DNA of 64,000 nt, taken from positions 1-64,000 of the forward strand of contig NZ_JAVRIA010000009.1 of NCBI RefSeq assembly GCF_031846265.1, read 5' to 3'. The notes beneath the pieces were generated by a model, which made no database searches, was not told where the DNA came from, and saw only the letters and a program-made list of their open reading frames with translations. This document shows, piece by piece, positions 1 through 9,632 of this stretch. The position numbers were made by a program, and so were the translations under genes. This DNA comes from Microcosmobacter mediterraneus (GTDB taxonomy: Bacteria > Bacteroidota > Bacteroidia > Flavobacteriales > Flavobacteriaceae). Positions within the stretch are counted from its first letter, which is position 1; each line of letters opens with the position of its first letter.

Positions 1-64
1 AAAGAGAGGGGCTTTCCGAAGAATGTATTTTGTTTCCGTCGATACAAATACAGGTCAAAAATAA
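1..64 (+). CDS. C-terminal end of an unidentified protein (truncated by window edge)
   Basis: Reading frame 2 is open from the window edge to a TAA at 62-64 and ends in the residues RRMYFVSVDTNTGQK. The composition looks like real protein rather than AT-rich noise, and the position is convergent with hutH, whose stop lies at 140. About 20 codons are visible, so no family can be named. The alternative open frame 1 continues into hutH and is rich in Lys, Tyr and Ser, which looks non-coding. Confidence 0.35.
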   Translation, partial: KRGAFRRMYFVSVDTNTGQK

Positions 65-139
65 AATCAAAATCAATATACTACAAGAAAAAAATCACTT
101 TTTTATCATATTTTCCACTTCATCAAAAGTATTATACAG

Positions 140-1651
140 TTAATCGAAAAGTAGATTATTTGTGATGCAAAATTCTTCGATGAAATGAACTGTTTTTTTT
201 ATGTGAAAGTGAAAAACTTCATCGTTTGTAACAAAATCTATATGATTTCTGTAAGTATTTAAGAATGAATCTATAAAGGTAGAAGATTTTAAAGGTTTTC
301 TAAAGAATAAAGCTTGTGAAGCATTAAATAATTCTATAGCTAAAATAGTTTTCAAGTTCTTTATTAAATCATAACATTGAACTGCTGCATTTGCTCCCAT
401 ACTAACATGATCTTCTTGTCCATTAGACGACACTATTGAATCAATACTAGCAGGCGTAGCTAATTGCTTATTTTTACTAACTATACTTGCTGCAGTATAT
501 TGAGGAATCATAAATCCTGAGTTTAATCCAGGATTTTCTACTAAAAAATTTGGCAATCCTCTTAAACCAGAAACTAGCTGAAACGTACGTCTTTCAGAAA
601 TATTACCAAGTTCTGCCATAGCAATCTTTAAATAGTCTAAAGCTATAGCTAACGGTTGACCATGAAAGTTACCTCCTGAAATAATCCTATCGGCCTCAAC
701 AAAAATATTTGGATTATCTGTTACAGAATTAAATTCAGTACTAAAAAGATTGGCTACATGATCTATAGCATCCTTAGTTGCACCATGTACTTGAGGAATA
801 CATCTAAATGAATATGGATCTTGCACATGCTTCTTTTCTTGAGAAATAATTTCGCTACCTTCGAGAAACTCTTTTATACGACTAGCTGTTTTAATCTGCC
901 CATTATGTGGTCTTACAAAATGCACTAAATCATTAAATGGCTCTATTCTTCCATCATAAGCTTCTAAAGAAATGGTTCCAATTAAATCCGCTAAATACGA
1001 TAGCTTATAACTCTCAATAAGATTACAAACACCATAGGCTGTCATAAACTGAGTTCCGTTTAATAAAGCCAATCCTTCTTTAGATTTTAATTGAATTGGT
1101 TCCCAATTCATAATATGTATTAACTCTTCACCTTTTACAATAGAATCTTTATGATATACTTCACCTTTACCAATTAATGGCAAGGCTAAGTGAGCTAGTG
1201 GTGCTAAATCTCCAGAGGCACCAAGTGATCCTTCTGTATAGATTACTGGAATAATATCATGGTTATAAAAATCGATAAGTCTTTGAACAGTGATTAACTG
1301 TACACCACTATGACCATAGCATAAAGATTGGACTTTAAGAAATAGCATTAATTTTACAACATGTTTAGGAACACGATCTCCTGTTCCGCATGCATGAGAC
1401 ATTACTAAGTTTTCTTGAAGTTTTTGCAAGTTCTCGTTAGAAACTTTAACATTATATAGCGAACCAAAACCTGTATTTATACCATAAATAGGTTTTTTTT
1501 CTTTTTTCATTCTATCATCTAGATATCTTCTACACGTTTCAATTCTCTGAATAGAACCATCAGATAATTTTAATTTCAAATTACTATTTAAGAGAGTGTT
1601 TATATCTTTTAGAGATAATCTTTTATTAGATATAATATGATATTCGTCCAT
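140..1651 (-). CDS. hutH: Histidine ammonia-lyase
   Basis: Deaminates L-histidine to urocanate and ammonia, the first step of histidine degradation, in the cytoplasm. The 503 residues match the usual family length. The Ala145-Ser146-Gly147 triad inside GSLGASGDLAPLAH forms the MIO electrophile, and the N-terminal YGINTGFG motif (about 56-63) is the conserved active-site segment. The ATG start sits where family members begin. No other hut genes (hutU, hutI, hutG) lie in the window, so it stands alone here. A tyrosine ammonia-lyase or aminomutase relative is possible, but overall similarity favours HutH. Confidence 0.93.
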   Translation of the reverse strand: MDEYHIISNKRLSLKDINTLLNSNLKLKLSDGSIQRIETCRRYLDDRMKKEKKPIYGINTGFGSLYNVKVSNENLQKLQENLVMSHACGTGDRVPKHVVKLMLFLKVQSLCYGHSGVQLITVQRLIDFYNHDIIPVIYTEGSLGASGDLAPLAHLALPLIGKGEVYHKDSIVKGEELIHIMNWEPIQLKSKEGLALLNGTQFMTAYGVCNLIESYKLSYLADLIGTISLEAYDGRIEPFNDLVHFVRPHNGQIKTASRIKEFLEGSEIISQEKKHVQDPYSFRCIPQVHGATKDAIDHVANLFSTEFNSVTDNPNIFVEADRIISGGNFHGQPLAIALDYLKIAMAELGNISERRTFQLVSGLRGLPNFLVENPGLNSGFMIPQYTAASIVSKNKQLATPASIDSIVSSNGQEDHVSMGANAAVQCYDLIKNLKTILAIELFNASQALFFRKPLKSSTFIDSFLNTYRNHIDFVTNDEVFHFHIKKTVHFIEEFCITNNLLFD

Positions 1652-1747
1652 GGTATTAAGTTATAAGTTCAAAAATCTGTAATACGACTATGTTTTGCAA
1701 CTAATGTTAATAAGTAGTAAAATTTAGTGATTAATAGCTTTATACGT

Positions 1748-1755
1748 TATTTTTG
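1748..1755 (+). promoter_or_regulatory. Putative Bacteroidota -7 promoter element (TATTTTTG)
   Basis: Matches the TAnnTTTG -7 consensus 20 bases upstream of the start of the thioredoxin-like lipoprotein gene. No clear -33 TTTG is present. Confidence 0.4.
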
Positions 1756-1775
1756 GTTAAACAAACATAATTCTT

Positions 1776-3155
1776 ATGAAAAAATTCACTGTTTTATTAG
1801 GCATACTTTTAGTGTTTACTTGTAAAGAAGAACCTAAAATAGATTATGCTGTAATCTCTGGGACAATAGAAAATAATGTAGCTGAAAAGCTTAGTATCGC
1901 TAATGACAACTTTAATCAAGAAATTACTGTAGAAAAAGAAACTGGCCTTTTTACTGATACGCTTCGCTTAGAAAAGGCAGGTTTCTATACTATTACAGTA
2001 GGTAGAGAATCTTCAGCCATGTATCTTAAAAATGGCAATAATCTTAGCATCACTTTAGATACTAAACAGTTTGACGAATCACTAAGTTATGAAGGAAAAG
2101 GCTCTGCTGAAAATAACTATTTAGCAGCTAAATATCTTAATAATGAAAAATTAAAAGGACAGTCTAATGAATTTTATAATTTAGCAGAAACAGACTTTAA
2201 AGTAAAGGTTAGTGACATTCAGAAAGCCAATGAAAACCTATTAGCTGAGGCTATAGAAGTTGATGAAAATTTTAAAAAGCTTGAAACTCAGAACCTAGAG
2301 TATGATACTTTTAGCTTATTAGATGGTTATGAAAGATCACATGCTTACTATACCAAGAAAAAAGATTTTAAAGTCTCAGAAAACTTTCTTCCAGAAAAAC
2401 TTAAAACATTAGTTTTTGATAACATAGAAAGTTATGAATCTTCCAGTTCTTACAAAAATATGGCAATGGGTAAAGCTCTAGACAAAATTTTTGAAGATAT
2501 GGGAGATGATTATCAAAATGCTTCAGCAGAGCATTTAAAATCTCTAGATAATGTAAAAATACCTGCTCTAAAAAATGAAACCATAAATTACTTAGCAAGT
2601 TTTATGATCTCGCCTGGTAATCCAAATATGGAAAGCCTATTTAACTATTTTACTTCAAATTCTACAGATGAAAAGTTCAAAGAAGAACTCGCTATGAACT
2701 TTGAAAAAGTAAAAGACTTAGTAAGAGGTAAACCTTCGCCTAAATTTGTAGATTACGAAAATCATAAAGGTGGCACAACATCTCTAGCAGATTTAAGAGG
2801 TAAGTATGTTTATGTAGATGTTTGGGCAACGTGGTGTGGTCCATGCAAAGTTGAAATTCCTTCGCTTAAAGAAGTGGAATCAAAATATCATGATAAGAAT
2901 ATTACATTTGTTAGCACCTCTATTGATAGAGCAAAAGATCATGAAGCTTGGATAAACATGGTAAATGACAAAGAACTTGGTGGTGTGCAATTATTTGCAG
3001 ATAAAGATTGGAAATCTCAATTCGTTCAAGATTATAATATTAAAGGCATTCCTAGGTTTATTTTAATTGATCCTGATGGAAATATCGTTACTGCAGATGC
3101 ACCAAGACCTTCAAATCCAAAATTAATTGAACTGTTTGAAGAATTAAAAATATAA
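1776..3155 (+). CDS. TlpA-like thioredoxin-family lipoprotein
   Basis: Probably a periplasm-facing thiol-disulfide oxidoreductase of the TlpA/ResA type. It has a short hydrophobic signal ending at Cys16 (LVFTC, a relaxed Bacteroidota lipobox), a roughly 300-residue N-terminal region in which I see no catalytic motif (comparable to the DUF4369-type region of related proteins), and a C-terminal thioredoxin fold with the redox motif W353-C-G-P-C357. A conserved cis-proline appears in the GIPRF segment. The gene stands alone between a minus-strand lyase and a convergent nnr gene. The redox partner is unknown; reduction of outer-membrane or cytochrome c maturation clients is only inference. Confidence 0.85.
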   Translation: MKKFTVLLGILLVFTCKEEPKIDYAVISGTIENNVAEKLSIANDNFNQEITVEKETGLFTDTLRLEKAGFYTITVGRESSAMYLKNGNNLSITLDTKQFDESLSYEGKGSAENNYLAAKYLNNEKLKGQSNEFYNLAETDFKVKVSDIQKANENLLAEAIEVDENFKKLETQNLEYDTFSLLDGYERSHAYYTKKKDFKVSENFLPEKLKTLVFDNIESYESSSSYKNMAMGKALDKIFEDMGDDYQNASAEHLKSLDNVKIPALKNETINYLASFMISPGNPNMESLFNYFTSNSTDEKFKEELAMNFEKVKDLVRGKPSPKFVDYENHKGGTTSLADLRGKYVYVDVWATWCGPCKVEIPSLKEVESKYHDKNITFVSTSIDRAKDHEAWINMVNDKELGGVQLFADKDWKSQFVQDYNIKGIPRFILIDPDGNIVTADAPRPSNPKLIELFEELKI

Positions 3156-3174
3156 ATCCCAGAAATTAACTTAA

Positions 3175-3207
3175 AAAAAAGACTCATTAATTTAATGAGT
3201 CTTTTTT
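3175..3207. terminator. Bidirectional intrinsic terminator
   Basis: An inverted repeat of 10 bp (GACTCATTAA at 3181-3190 and its complement at 3192-3201) is flanked by A6 on the left and T6 on the right. It lies between two convergent genes and can stop transcription from both sides. Confidence 0.85.
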
Positions 3208-3210
3208 ATT

Positions 3211-4758
3211 TTAGCTTTCTTCCTCAGCTTCAGTTTTTGGTTGCTCAGGCTGTTTAAATAAATCTATGTAAGCTTCTCCTAAATAATCTATAACATGAGA
3301 AGCTATCAAACTTTGGTATCCATAATCGACTAAAGCTAAATCGGCAGATCTTCCATGTAAATAAACTCCAAAGATTGAAGCATGCAAAGGTTCGTAGCCT
3401 TGAGCAATTAGTGATGTTATGATTCCCGTTAGTACATCACCTGTTCCTGCTGTTGCCAAACCAGGGTTTCCAGAAGAATTTACAAACATTTTTTCTCCGT
3501 AAACCGTAATCGTATGTGCACCTTTAATAACTAAAATACAACTATACTTTTTTGAAAAAGCTTTAGCTTTTTTAAGCTTATCAAAATCGTTAGACCATTT
3601 GCCAATTAAACGTTCTAGCTCCTTTGGATGTGGTGTAAGCACACTATCTTTTGGCATTAATTTTAAGAGTATCTTCTTTTTAGCTAAAAGATTTAAACCA
3701 TCAGCATCAATGACTAAAGGTGCTTTGGTTTCTTTTAAATAAATCTCTAAAGCTTTTAAAGTTTTAGCCTCAGTACCCATTCCTATTCCTAAGCCAACAG
3801 CAGATGGCTCTATATCAATATTGATATTTTCTATACTATTTTCACCAGAATCAGAAATACACATTCCTTCTAGTAAATTAGTTTGTAGTATTTGAATTCC
3901 GCACTTAGGAACGTAAGATGTTACTAAACCACAACCCGTTGATAATGCACCTCTTGAAGCTAAAGCAACAGAGCCTATTTTCCCAAAACTTCCTCCAATA
4001 ATCAAAACGTGACCATAAGTACCTTTATGTCCAAATTTTTCTCTTGGTTTGTAAAGCGGTAAAACTTCAAACTTACCAATAAATTCTGCCTCAGTTTCAG
4101 TTGTATATAAAAATTCAGGATCTATACCAATATCTAGTATTTCCCACTGTTGTGTATAGTTTGCTGTTTCTGGTAAAAAGAACACCAATTTAGGTGCTTG
4201 AAAACTCAGCGTATAATTTGCCTTTACAATGGCATCTTGATCACTTGTAACTTTATCTGTATATAATCCTGAAGGAATATCTATAGACAAAGTATAAGCA
4301 GCCGAAGCCTTAAAATGCTTAAACAAGGACTTAACCCAATCTGCAACTTCTTTATTTAAGCCAATACCAAAAACCGCATCAACTATAATATCTTCTTTTT
4401 GAATTGGCGGAAAATCTTCAGTACATTTTAATAGTACAGGCCAATCTTTAGTGGTACTTTTAATACGATCATAATTAATTAAAAAATCTTTAGATCGTTT
4501 ATCACTATAATTTACAATATAGGTTTTAACATTGTAACCATGCGTTACTAAATGTCTTGCTAATACTAAACCATCTCCTCCATTATTACCAATACCACAA
4601 AACACATGAACAGGAACTTGTGCGCCTTGCATTCTCGTATGTAGCCAATTAAAAATCTGAATACCTGCACGCTCCATAAGTTCGGTGCTGGTAATGTTTT
4701 GGCGTTCTGCTGTTAATCTATCACCTTCATATATCTGTTCTTTAGAAAATATTTTCAT
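3211..4758 (-). CDS. nnr: Bifunctional NAD(P)H-hydrate epimerase / ADP-dependent NAD(P)HX dehydratase
   Basis: Repairs hydrated NADH and NADPH. The N-terminal YjeF_N epimerase domain (about 1-215) carries the GNNGGDGLVLARHL motif, and the C-terminal ribokinase-like dehydratase domain (about 235-500) carries PGLATAGTGDVLTG with the catalytic Asp. The 515-residue length is typical of the fused form. The C-terminus ends in an acidic tail rich in Glu. It is divergent from the threonine operon across a gap of 203 bases. The ATG start gives the usual MKIFSKEQIYEGD beginning. Confidence 0.95.
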   Translation of the reverse strand: MKIFSKEQIYEGDRLTAERQNITSTELMERAGIQIFNWLHTRMQGAQVPVHVFCGIGNNGGDGLVLARHLVTHGYNVKTYIVNYSDKRSKDFLINYDRIKSTTKDWPVLLKCTEDFPPIQKEDIIVDAVFGIGLNKEVADWVKSLFKHFKASAAYTLSIDIPSGLYTDKVTSDQDAIVKANYTLSFQAPKLVFFLPETANYTQQWEILDIGIDPEFLYTTETEAEFIGKFEVLPLYKPREKFGHKGTYGHVLIIGGSFGKIGSVALASRGALSTGCGLVTSYVPKCGIQILQTNLLEGMCISDSGENSIENINIDIEPSAVGLGIGMGTEAKTLKALEIYLKETKAPLVIDADGLNLLAKKKILLKLMPKDSVLTPHPKELERLIGKWSNDFDKLKKAKAFSKKYSCILVIKGAHTITVYGEKMFVNSSGNPGLATAGTGDVLTGIITSLIAQGYEPLHASIFGVYLHGRSADLALVDYGYQSLIASHVIDYLGEAYIDLFKQPEQPKTEAEEES

Positions 4759-4858
4759 AAGTAAATGCTTTGTTTTCAGATTTTAATACGCTTAAACGAT
4801 ATTATTTGTGATTCGTTCTAAAAAACCGCATTAAATTTTTTTATAATGGTAAAAATAA

Positions 4859-4866
4859 TACATTTG
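4859..4866 (+). promoter_or_regulatory. Putative -7 element (TACATTTG) of the threonine operon
   Basis: Exact TAnnTTTG match about 95 bases upstream of thrA, leaving a leader of roughly 90 bases. I looked in the leader for a threonine/isoleucine-rich attenuator peptide and for a terminator hairpin and saw neither. Confidence 0.42.
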
Positions 4867-4961
4867 AGATGCAATAGATAATAAAAAACTAGTGCGTGTA
4901 GGCATTTCAAAATTCTTATATTCTAAAGTGTTTATGCTCCAAATCAAAAAAACAAGAAAGC

Positions 4962-7412
4962 ATGAGAGTGTTAAAGTTTGGCGGAACTTCGGTAGGTTCT
5001 GCAGAGATGATAACTAATGTTATCTCTATTTTACAAACCTATGCCAAGAAGGATAGAGTAATCTGTGTTGTTTCTGCCATTGGCGGAATTACAGATAAAC
5101 TAATTGCTGCAGGTCATTTAGCTAAAGATAAAAACGAAAATTATATTCATAATTATAAAGCTATAAAAGATCAGCATTTATCTATAATTAAAGCATTAAT
5201 TCCTGAGTCTAATGACACCATAACCAGAGAGATTAAAGCGCTTTTAACTGAGCTTAAAAATCTACTCGATGGTATATATCTAATTAACGAATTATCTCCA
5301 AAAACATCAGATAAACTTACAAGTTTTGGGGAGTTAATGTCATCATTAATTGTTGCTGAAGCTTTAAAATTTAATAAAATTAAAGCCACAAGGAAAAACT
5401 CCCAAGATCTCATAATAACTAATAACAAGTTTACAAAAGCAGATGTTAATTATATGATATCTCATAAAGCTATAAACGACTATTTTAATGACTCAAAGGA
5501 ATCCATAACCGTTTTACCTGGCTTTATTTCAAAATCAGAATATGGTGAACCAACTACTCTAGGTCGAGGTGGATCTGATTTTACAGCTTCGATTGTAGCT
5601 TCTGCTTTAAAGGTAAATCAATTAGAAATATGGACAGATGTAAGTGGTATGTTTACCTCCAATCCTAAATTGGTAAAGCAGGCTATTCCTATTAAAAGTT
5701 TATCGTATCAAGAAGCCATGGAGTTGTCACACTTTGGCGCTAAAGTTTTATATGCTCCAACGGTTCAGCCAGCATTAGACGCTAAGATTCCTATTGTCAT
5801 AAAAAACACATTAGATCCAGAAGCGGAAGGCACTTTAATTTCAGATGATATCGCATTAGTTAATAGTTCTCCTGTAAAAGGATTAAGCCATATAAGTGAT
5901 ATTGCATTATTAACATTGCAAGGTAGTGGTATGGTTGGTATTCCTGGTATATCAAAGCGCCTTTTTGAAACTTTAGCAAACGAAAAAATAAACGTTATAC
6001 TTATTACACAAGCGTCCTCTGAACATTCTATATGTTTTGGGATTGAAAGTGCAGATGCTAAACGTGCTAAAAATGCTATTCATAAGACTTTTGAATTTGA
6101 AATTTCTCAGCACAAAATAGATCGATTAATAGTTGAAACTGATCTTTCTATTATCGCATTAGTAGGTGATAACATGAAAAATCATCAAGGTATAAGTGGT
6201 AGAATGTTTAGTAGTCTTGGTAAAAATAATATTAATATAAGAGCTATAGCTCAAGGCGCTTCTGAGCGAAATATTTCGGCTGTTATTGACAGTAATGATA
6301 TTAAGAAAGCACTCAATTGTTTACACGAACGCTTTTTTGAGGATCATATTAAGCGCATGAACGTCTTTATTACTGGTGTAGGTAACGTTGGAGAACGTCT
6401 TATTGATCAAATTCGTAAGCAAGAAACATATCTTCACGATAATTTAAAAATGACGATAAAAATCGTTGGACTTTCTAACTCCAAAAAAATGGTGTTTAAT
6501 GAAGACGGTCTAGATTTAGAACAATGGCCTTTTAAACTCAGAGATGATGGTGAAAATTCATCATTAAAAGGATTTTTAAAAAAAGCAGTAGAATTAAATT
6601 TAAGGAATAGTGTTTTTATAGATATCACAGCTAGTGATGCTGTAGCTAATATGTATGGAGACTATTTAAAACACAATATTGCTGTTATTGCATGTAATAA
6701 AATTGCCTGTTCTAGTGATTTTGATTTGTATCAAAACCTCAAGAGATTATCATTAAAATATAATGCGCCGTTTTTATACGAAACTAATGTTGGTGCAGGT
6801 TTACCAGTTATAGATACTTTAAATAATCTAGTAGCCTCAGGTGATAAAATTACGTCAATTCAGGCCGTTTTATCTGGAAGTCTAAATTTTATTTTCAACA
6901 ACTTCAATGAACGTAAAAATTTCCACGATACTGTAAAACAAGCTCAATTTGAAGGCTACACAGAGCCAGATCCAAGAATAGATTTGAGCGGTATTGATGT
7001 AGCACGTAAAACCTTAATTTTAGCTAGAGAAAGTGGTATTCCTATGGAGGTAGACGATGTTACAAATGATTCATTTTTAACTGAAAACAATCTCAAAGCA
7101 AAATCTGTAGATGATTTTTACAAAACATTAAAAGCAGATGAACCACATTTTCAAAAGATATTTCAGGCTGCAAAACAAAAAGGATGTCGTCTAAAATATG
7201 TAGCAGAATACAAAAAAGGAAAATCTAGAATTGGTTTGAAGGAAATCGCAAAAGATCATCCATTTTACAATTTAGAAGGAAAAGATAATATCGTTATGTT
7301 CTACACCCAACGTTATCCTAAACAGCCAATGATTATTAAAGGCGCAGGTGCTGGTGCTGATGTAACTGCTTCAGGATTATTTGCAGATATTATTAGAATA
7401 GGAAATAACTAA
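4962..7412 (+). CDS. thrA: Bifunctional aspartate kinase / homoserine dehydrogenase
   Basis: Catalyses the first and third steps from aspartate to threonine and methionine. Residues 1 to about 290 are the aspartokinase domain, opening with KFGGTSVGS. Residues about 310-460 hold two ACT regulatory domains, so feedback inhibition by threonine is expected from the family. Residues about 465-816 are homoserine dehydrogenase with a Rossmann GVGNVGERL motif and the TEPDPRIDLSGIDVARK signature near 665-682. The 816-residue length fits ThrA/MetL fusions. First gene of the thrA-thrB-thrC operon, with one base between its stop and the thrB start. Confidence 0.96.
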   Translation: MRVLKFGGTSVGSAEMITNVISILQTYAKKDRVICVVSAIGGITDKLIAAGHLAKDKNENYIHNYKAIKDQHLSIIKALIPESNDTITREIKALLTELKNLLDGIYLINELSPKTSDKLTSFGELMSSLIVAEALKFNKIKATRKNSQDLIITNNKFTKADVNYMISHKAINDYFNDSKESITVLPGFISKSEYGEPTTLGRGGSDFTASIVASALKVNQLEIWTDVSGMFTSNPKLVKQAIPIKSLSYQEAMELSHFGAKVLYAPTVQPALDAKIPIVIKNTLDPEAEGTLISDDIALVNSSPVKGLSHISDIALLTLQGSGMVGIPGISKRLFETLANEKINVILITQASSEHSICFGIESADAKRAKNAIHKTFEFEISQHKIDRLIVETDLSIIALVGDNMKNHQGISGRMFSSLGKNNINIRAIAQGASERNISAVIDSNDIKKALNCLHERFFEDHIKRMNVFITGVGNVGERLIDQIRKQETYLHDNLKMTIKIVGLSNSKKMVFNEDGLDLEQWPFKLRDDGENSSLKGFLKKAVELNLRNSVFIDITASDAVANMYGDYLKHNIAVIACNKIACSSDFDLYQNLKRLSLKYNAPFLYETNVGAGLPVIDTLNNLVASGDKITSIQAVLSGSLNFIFNNFNERKNFHDTVKQAQFEGYTEPDPRIDLSGIDVARKTLILARESGIPMEVDDVTNDSFLTENNLKAKSVDDFYKTLKADEPHFQKIFQAAKQKGCRLKYVAEYKKGKSRIGLKEIAKDHPFYNLEGKDNIVMFYTQRYPKQPMIIKGAGAGADVTASGLFADIIRIGNN

Positions 7413-7413
7413 T

Positions 7414-8337
7414 ATGCCAAAATCTGTAAAAATATTTTCTCCAGCAACCGTTGCAAATCTATCTTGTGGTTTTGACACACTTGGTGTCGCTTTAGATGGA
7501 AAAGGTGATACTATGATTTTTACAAAAACTGATAAGAACAAGGTTGTTATTACCAAAATTAAAGGCGCAAATTTGCCCTATGATATAAATCAAAATTTAG
7601 TCGGTGTTATTGCCCAAAAAATGCTCAACGAATCAAAAGCTGATTTTGGATTGGACATAGAAATATATAAGGGTTTTATACCTGGTAGTGGACTAGGCTC
7701 AAGTGCTGCTAGTGCTGCTGGTACTGCGTTTGGTGTAAATGTATTATTAGAAGGTAGATTTAACACTCTAGAACTTGTTAATTATGCTCGTTTAGGTGAA
7801 GAAGTAGCTTGTGGATCACCAATTGCAGATAATGTTTCTGCCGCTATTTATGGTGGTTTTGTTTTAGTAAGAAGTACTGACCCTTTAGATGTTATTTCTC
7901 TTCCTGTTCCTGATGACTTATTTATCACTGCATTGCATCCGCAGATAGAAATAAAAACTGAAGATGCTAGAACTATTTTACCAACAAAAGTTCCTTTAAA
8001 AGATGCCATTAATCAGTGGGCAAATGTTGGTGCATTAGTTAGTGCATTATACTCTAGTGACTATCAATTACTCCAAAGAGCTTTAAAAGATTACATCGTT
8101 GAACCTTACAGAAAGCAATTAATTCCTCACTTTGATGACCTAAAAAAAGCTGCACTTCAAGCTGGTGCATTAGGCGCAGGAATTTCTGGTGCAGGTCCAA
8201 CAATCTTTGCTTTGTCTAAAGGAGAAAAACTCAGCTATGAGGTTTTAGAAGCAATGGGACAATCCTATAAAAACAAAGGTATAGACTTTAATATATTTAA
8301 TTCTAAAATAAGCACTAAAGGTGTTCGGTTAATATGA
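7414..8337 (+). CDS. thrB: Homoserine kinase
   Basis: Phosphorylates homoserine with ATP. It is a GHMP kinase of 307 residues with the phosphate-binding motif PGSGLGSSAAS near residue 90 and the C-terminal GAGISGAGPTIFA loop. It sits tightly between thrA (1-base gap) and thrC (4-base ATGA overlap), which indicates translational coupling in a threonine operon. Confidence 0.96.
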   Translation: MPKSVKIFSPATVANLSCGFDTLGVALDGKGDTMIFTKTDKNKVVITKIKGANLPYDINQNLVGVIAQKMLNESKADFGLDIEIYKGFIPGSGLGSSAASAAGTAFGVNVLLEGRFNTLELVNYARLGEEVACGSPIADNVSAAIYGGFVLVRSTDPLDVISLPVPDDLFITALHPQIEIKTEDARTILPTKVPLKDAINQWANVGALVSALYSSDYQLLQRALKDYIVEPYRKQLIPHFDDLKKAALQAGALGAGISGAGPTIFALSKGEKLSYEVLEAMGQSYKNKGIDFNIFNSKISTKGVRLI

Positions 8338-9629
8338 ACTATTATAGCTTAAATAGAAAAGTGCCAATAGCCTCGTTTAAAGAGGCTGTAATTAAAGGCT
8401 TAGCGGCAGATAGAGGGCTATATTTCCCTGAATCTATTAAATCTTTACCTAATTCATTTTTTGAAAATATAGATCAACTTAGTAATACCGAAATTGCTTT
8501 TGAAGCTATCAAACAATTTGTGCTTCCTGAAATTTCGGAACTGGAGCTTAAACATATTATCAATGAAACTTTGTCCTTTGAATTTCCTGTTATTAAAATC
8601 AATGATAAAATTTCAACTTTAGAATTATTTCATGGACCTACGATGGCTTTTAAAGATGTTGGTGCACGTTTTATGGCAAGATGTTTAGGGCACTTTAACC
8701 AAGATAACACTGAAGAGGTAACCGTTTTAGTAGCTACCTCTGGTGATACTGGTGGTGCAGTAGCTAATGGATTTCTTGGCGTAAAAGGCGTAAACGTTGT
8801 CATTCTTTATCCTTCAGGTAAAGTAAGTGATATTCAAGAAAAACAACTAACAACCCTTGGCCAGAACATTACTGCATTAGAAGTCGATGGCGTTTTTGAT
8901 GATTGCCAAAATATGGTTAAACGTGCTTTTTTAGACGAAGATTTGACTGATAAAATGCAACTAACCTCAGCAAATTCTATTAATGTTGCTCGATGGTTAC
9001 CACAATTATTTTACTTTCTTTTTACTTACAAAAAATTATATAAAACCCATCAAAATATCGTTTTCACAGTACCTAGTGGAAATTTTGGAAATATCTGTGC
9101 AGGTATGATTGCGCAACAATTAGGTATGCCTGTAAAGCATTTTGTAGCTGCCAATAACGCCAACCATGTTGTTACAGATTATCTTCAAACACAAGACTAT
9201 AATCCAAAACCAACGACAGCAACCATTAGCAATGCTATGGATGTTGGTAATCCTAGTAATTTTGCCCGTATTCAAGAGATTTACAATAACAACTTTAACA
9301 CCTTAAAATCTAATTTATCATCTTATCATTTTTCGGATGAAGACACTAAAAATGCCATGTTAGAACTCTTTAATAAATACAACTATGTAGCAGATCCTCA
9401 TGGTGCAGTTGGCTATTTAGGATCAAAAGAATTTTTAAAGACAAATCCAGATGCGCATTGTGTCTTTTTGGAAACTGCACATCCTGTGAAATTTTTAGAT
9501 GTTGTAGAAGAGGTTATTAAGGAGAAGCAAGAATTACCAAAGCAGATTAAAGCTATAATACATAAAGAAAAAGTAGCAACAAAAATTGCATCTTATAATG
9601 AATTAAAGGACTTCTTACTTGGCACATAA
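8334..9629 (+). CDS. thrC: Threonine synthase
   Basis: PLP enzyme converting O-phosphohomoserine to threonine. Lys107 in GPTMAFKDVGARF is the Schiff-base lysine, and SGDTGGA is the phosphate-binding segment. The 431 residues match the short-form family found in Bacteroidota. The start overlaps the thrB stop by 4 bases. Last pathway enzyme of the operon; a DUF1853 gene follows 3 bases later on the same strand. Confidence 0.96.
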   Translation: MNYYSLNRKVPIASFKEAVIKGLAADRGLYFPESIKSLPNSFFENIDQLSNTEIAFEAIKQFVLPEISELELKHIINETLSFEFPVIKINDKISTLELFHGPTMAFKDVGARFMARCLGHFNQDNTEEVTVLVATSGDTGGAVANGFLGVKGVNVVILYPSGKVSDIQEKQLTTLGQNITALEVDGVFDDCQNMVKRAFLDEDLTDKMQLTSANSINVARWLPQLFYFLFTYKKLYKTHQNIVFTVPSGNFGNICAGMIAQQLGMPVKHFVAANNANHVVTDYLQTQDYNPKPTTATISNAMDVGNPSNFARIQEIYNNNFNTLKSNLSSYHFSDEDTKNAMLELFNKYNYVADPHGAVGYLGSKEFLKTNPDAHCVFLETAHPVKFLDVVEEVIKEKQELPKQIKAIIHKEKVATKIASYNELKDFLLGT

Positions 9630-9632
9630 ATT

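Noticed and set aside
140..1651. Possible hut operon
   Set aside because: No urocanase, imidazolonepropionase or formiminoglutamase gene is nearby, so only hutH can be claimed.
4867..4961. Threonine attenuator (thrL-type) leader
   Set aside because: No Thr/Ile-codon-rich short frame and no terminator/antiterminator pair were visible in the roughly 90-base leader.
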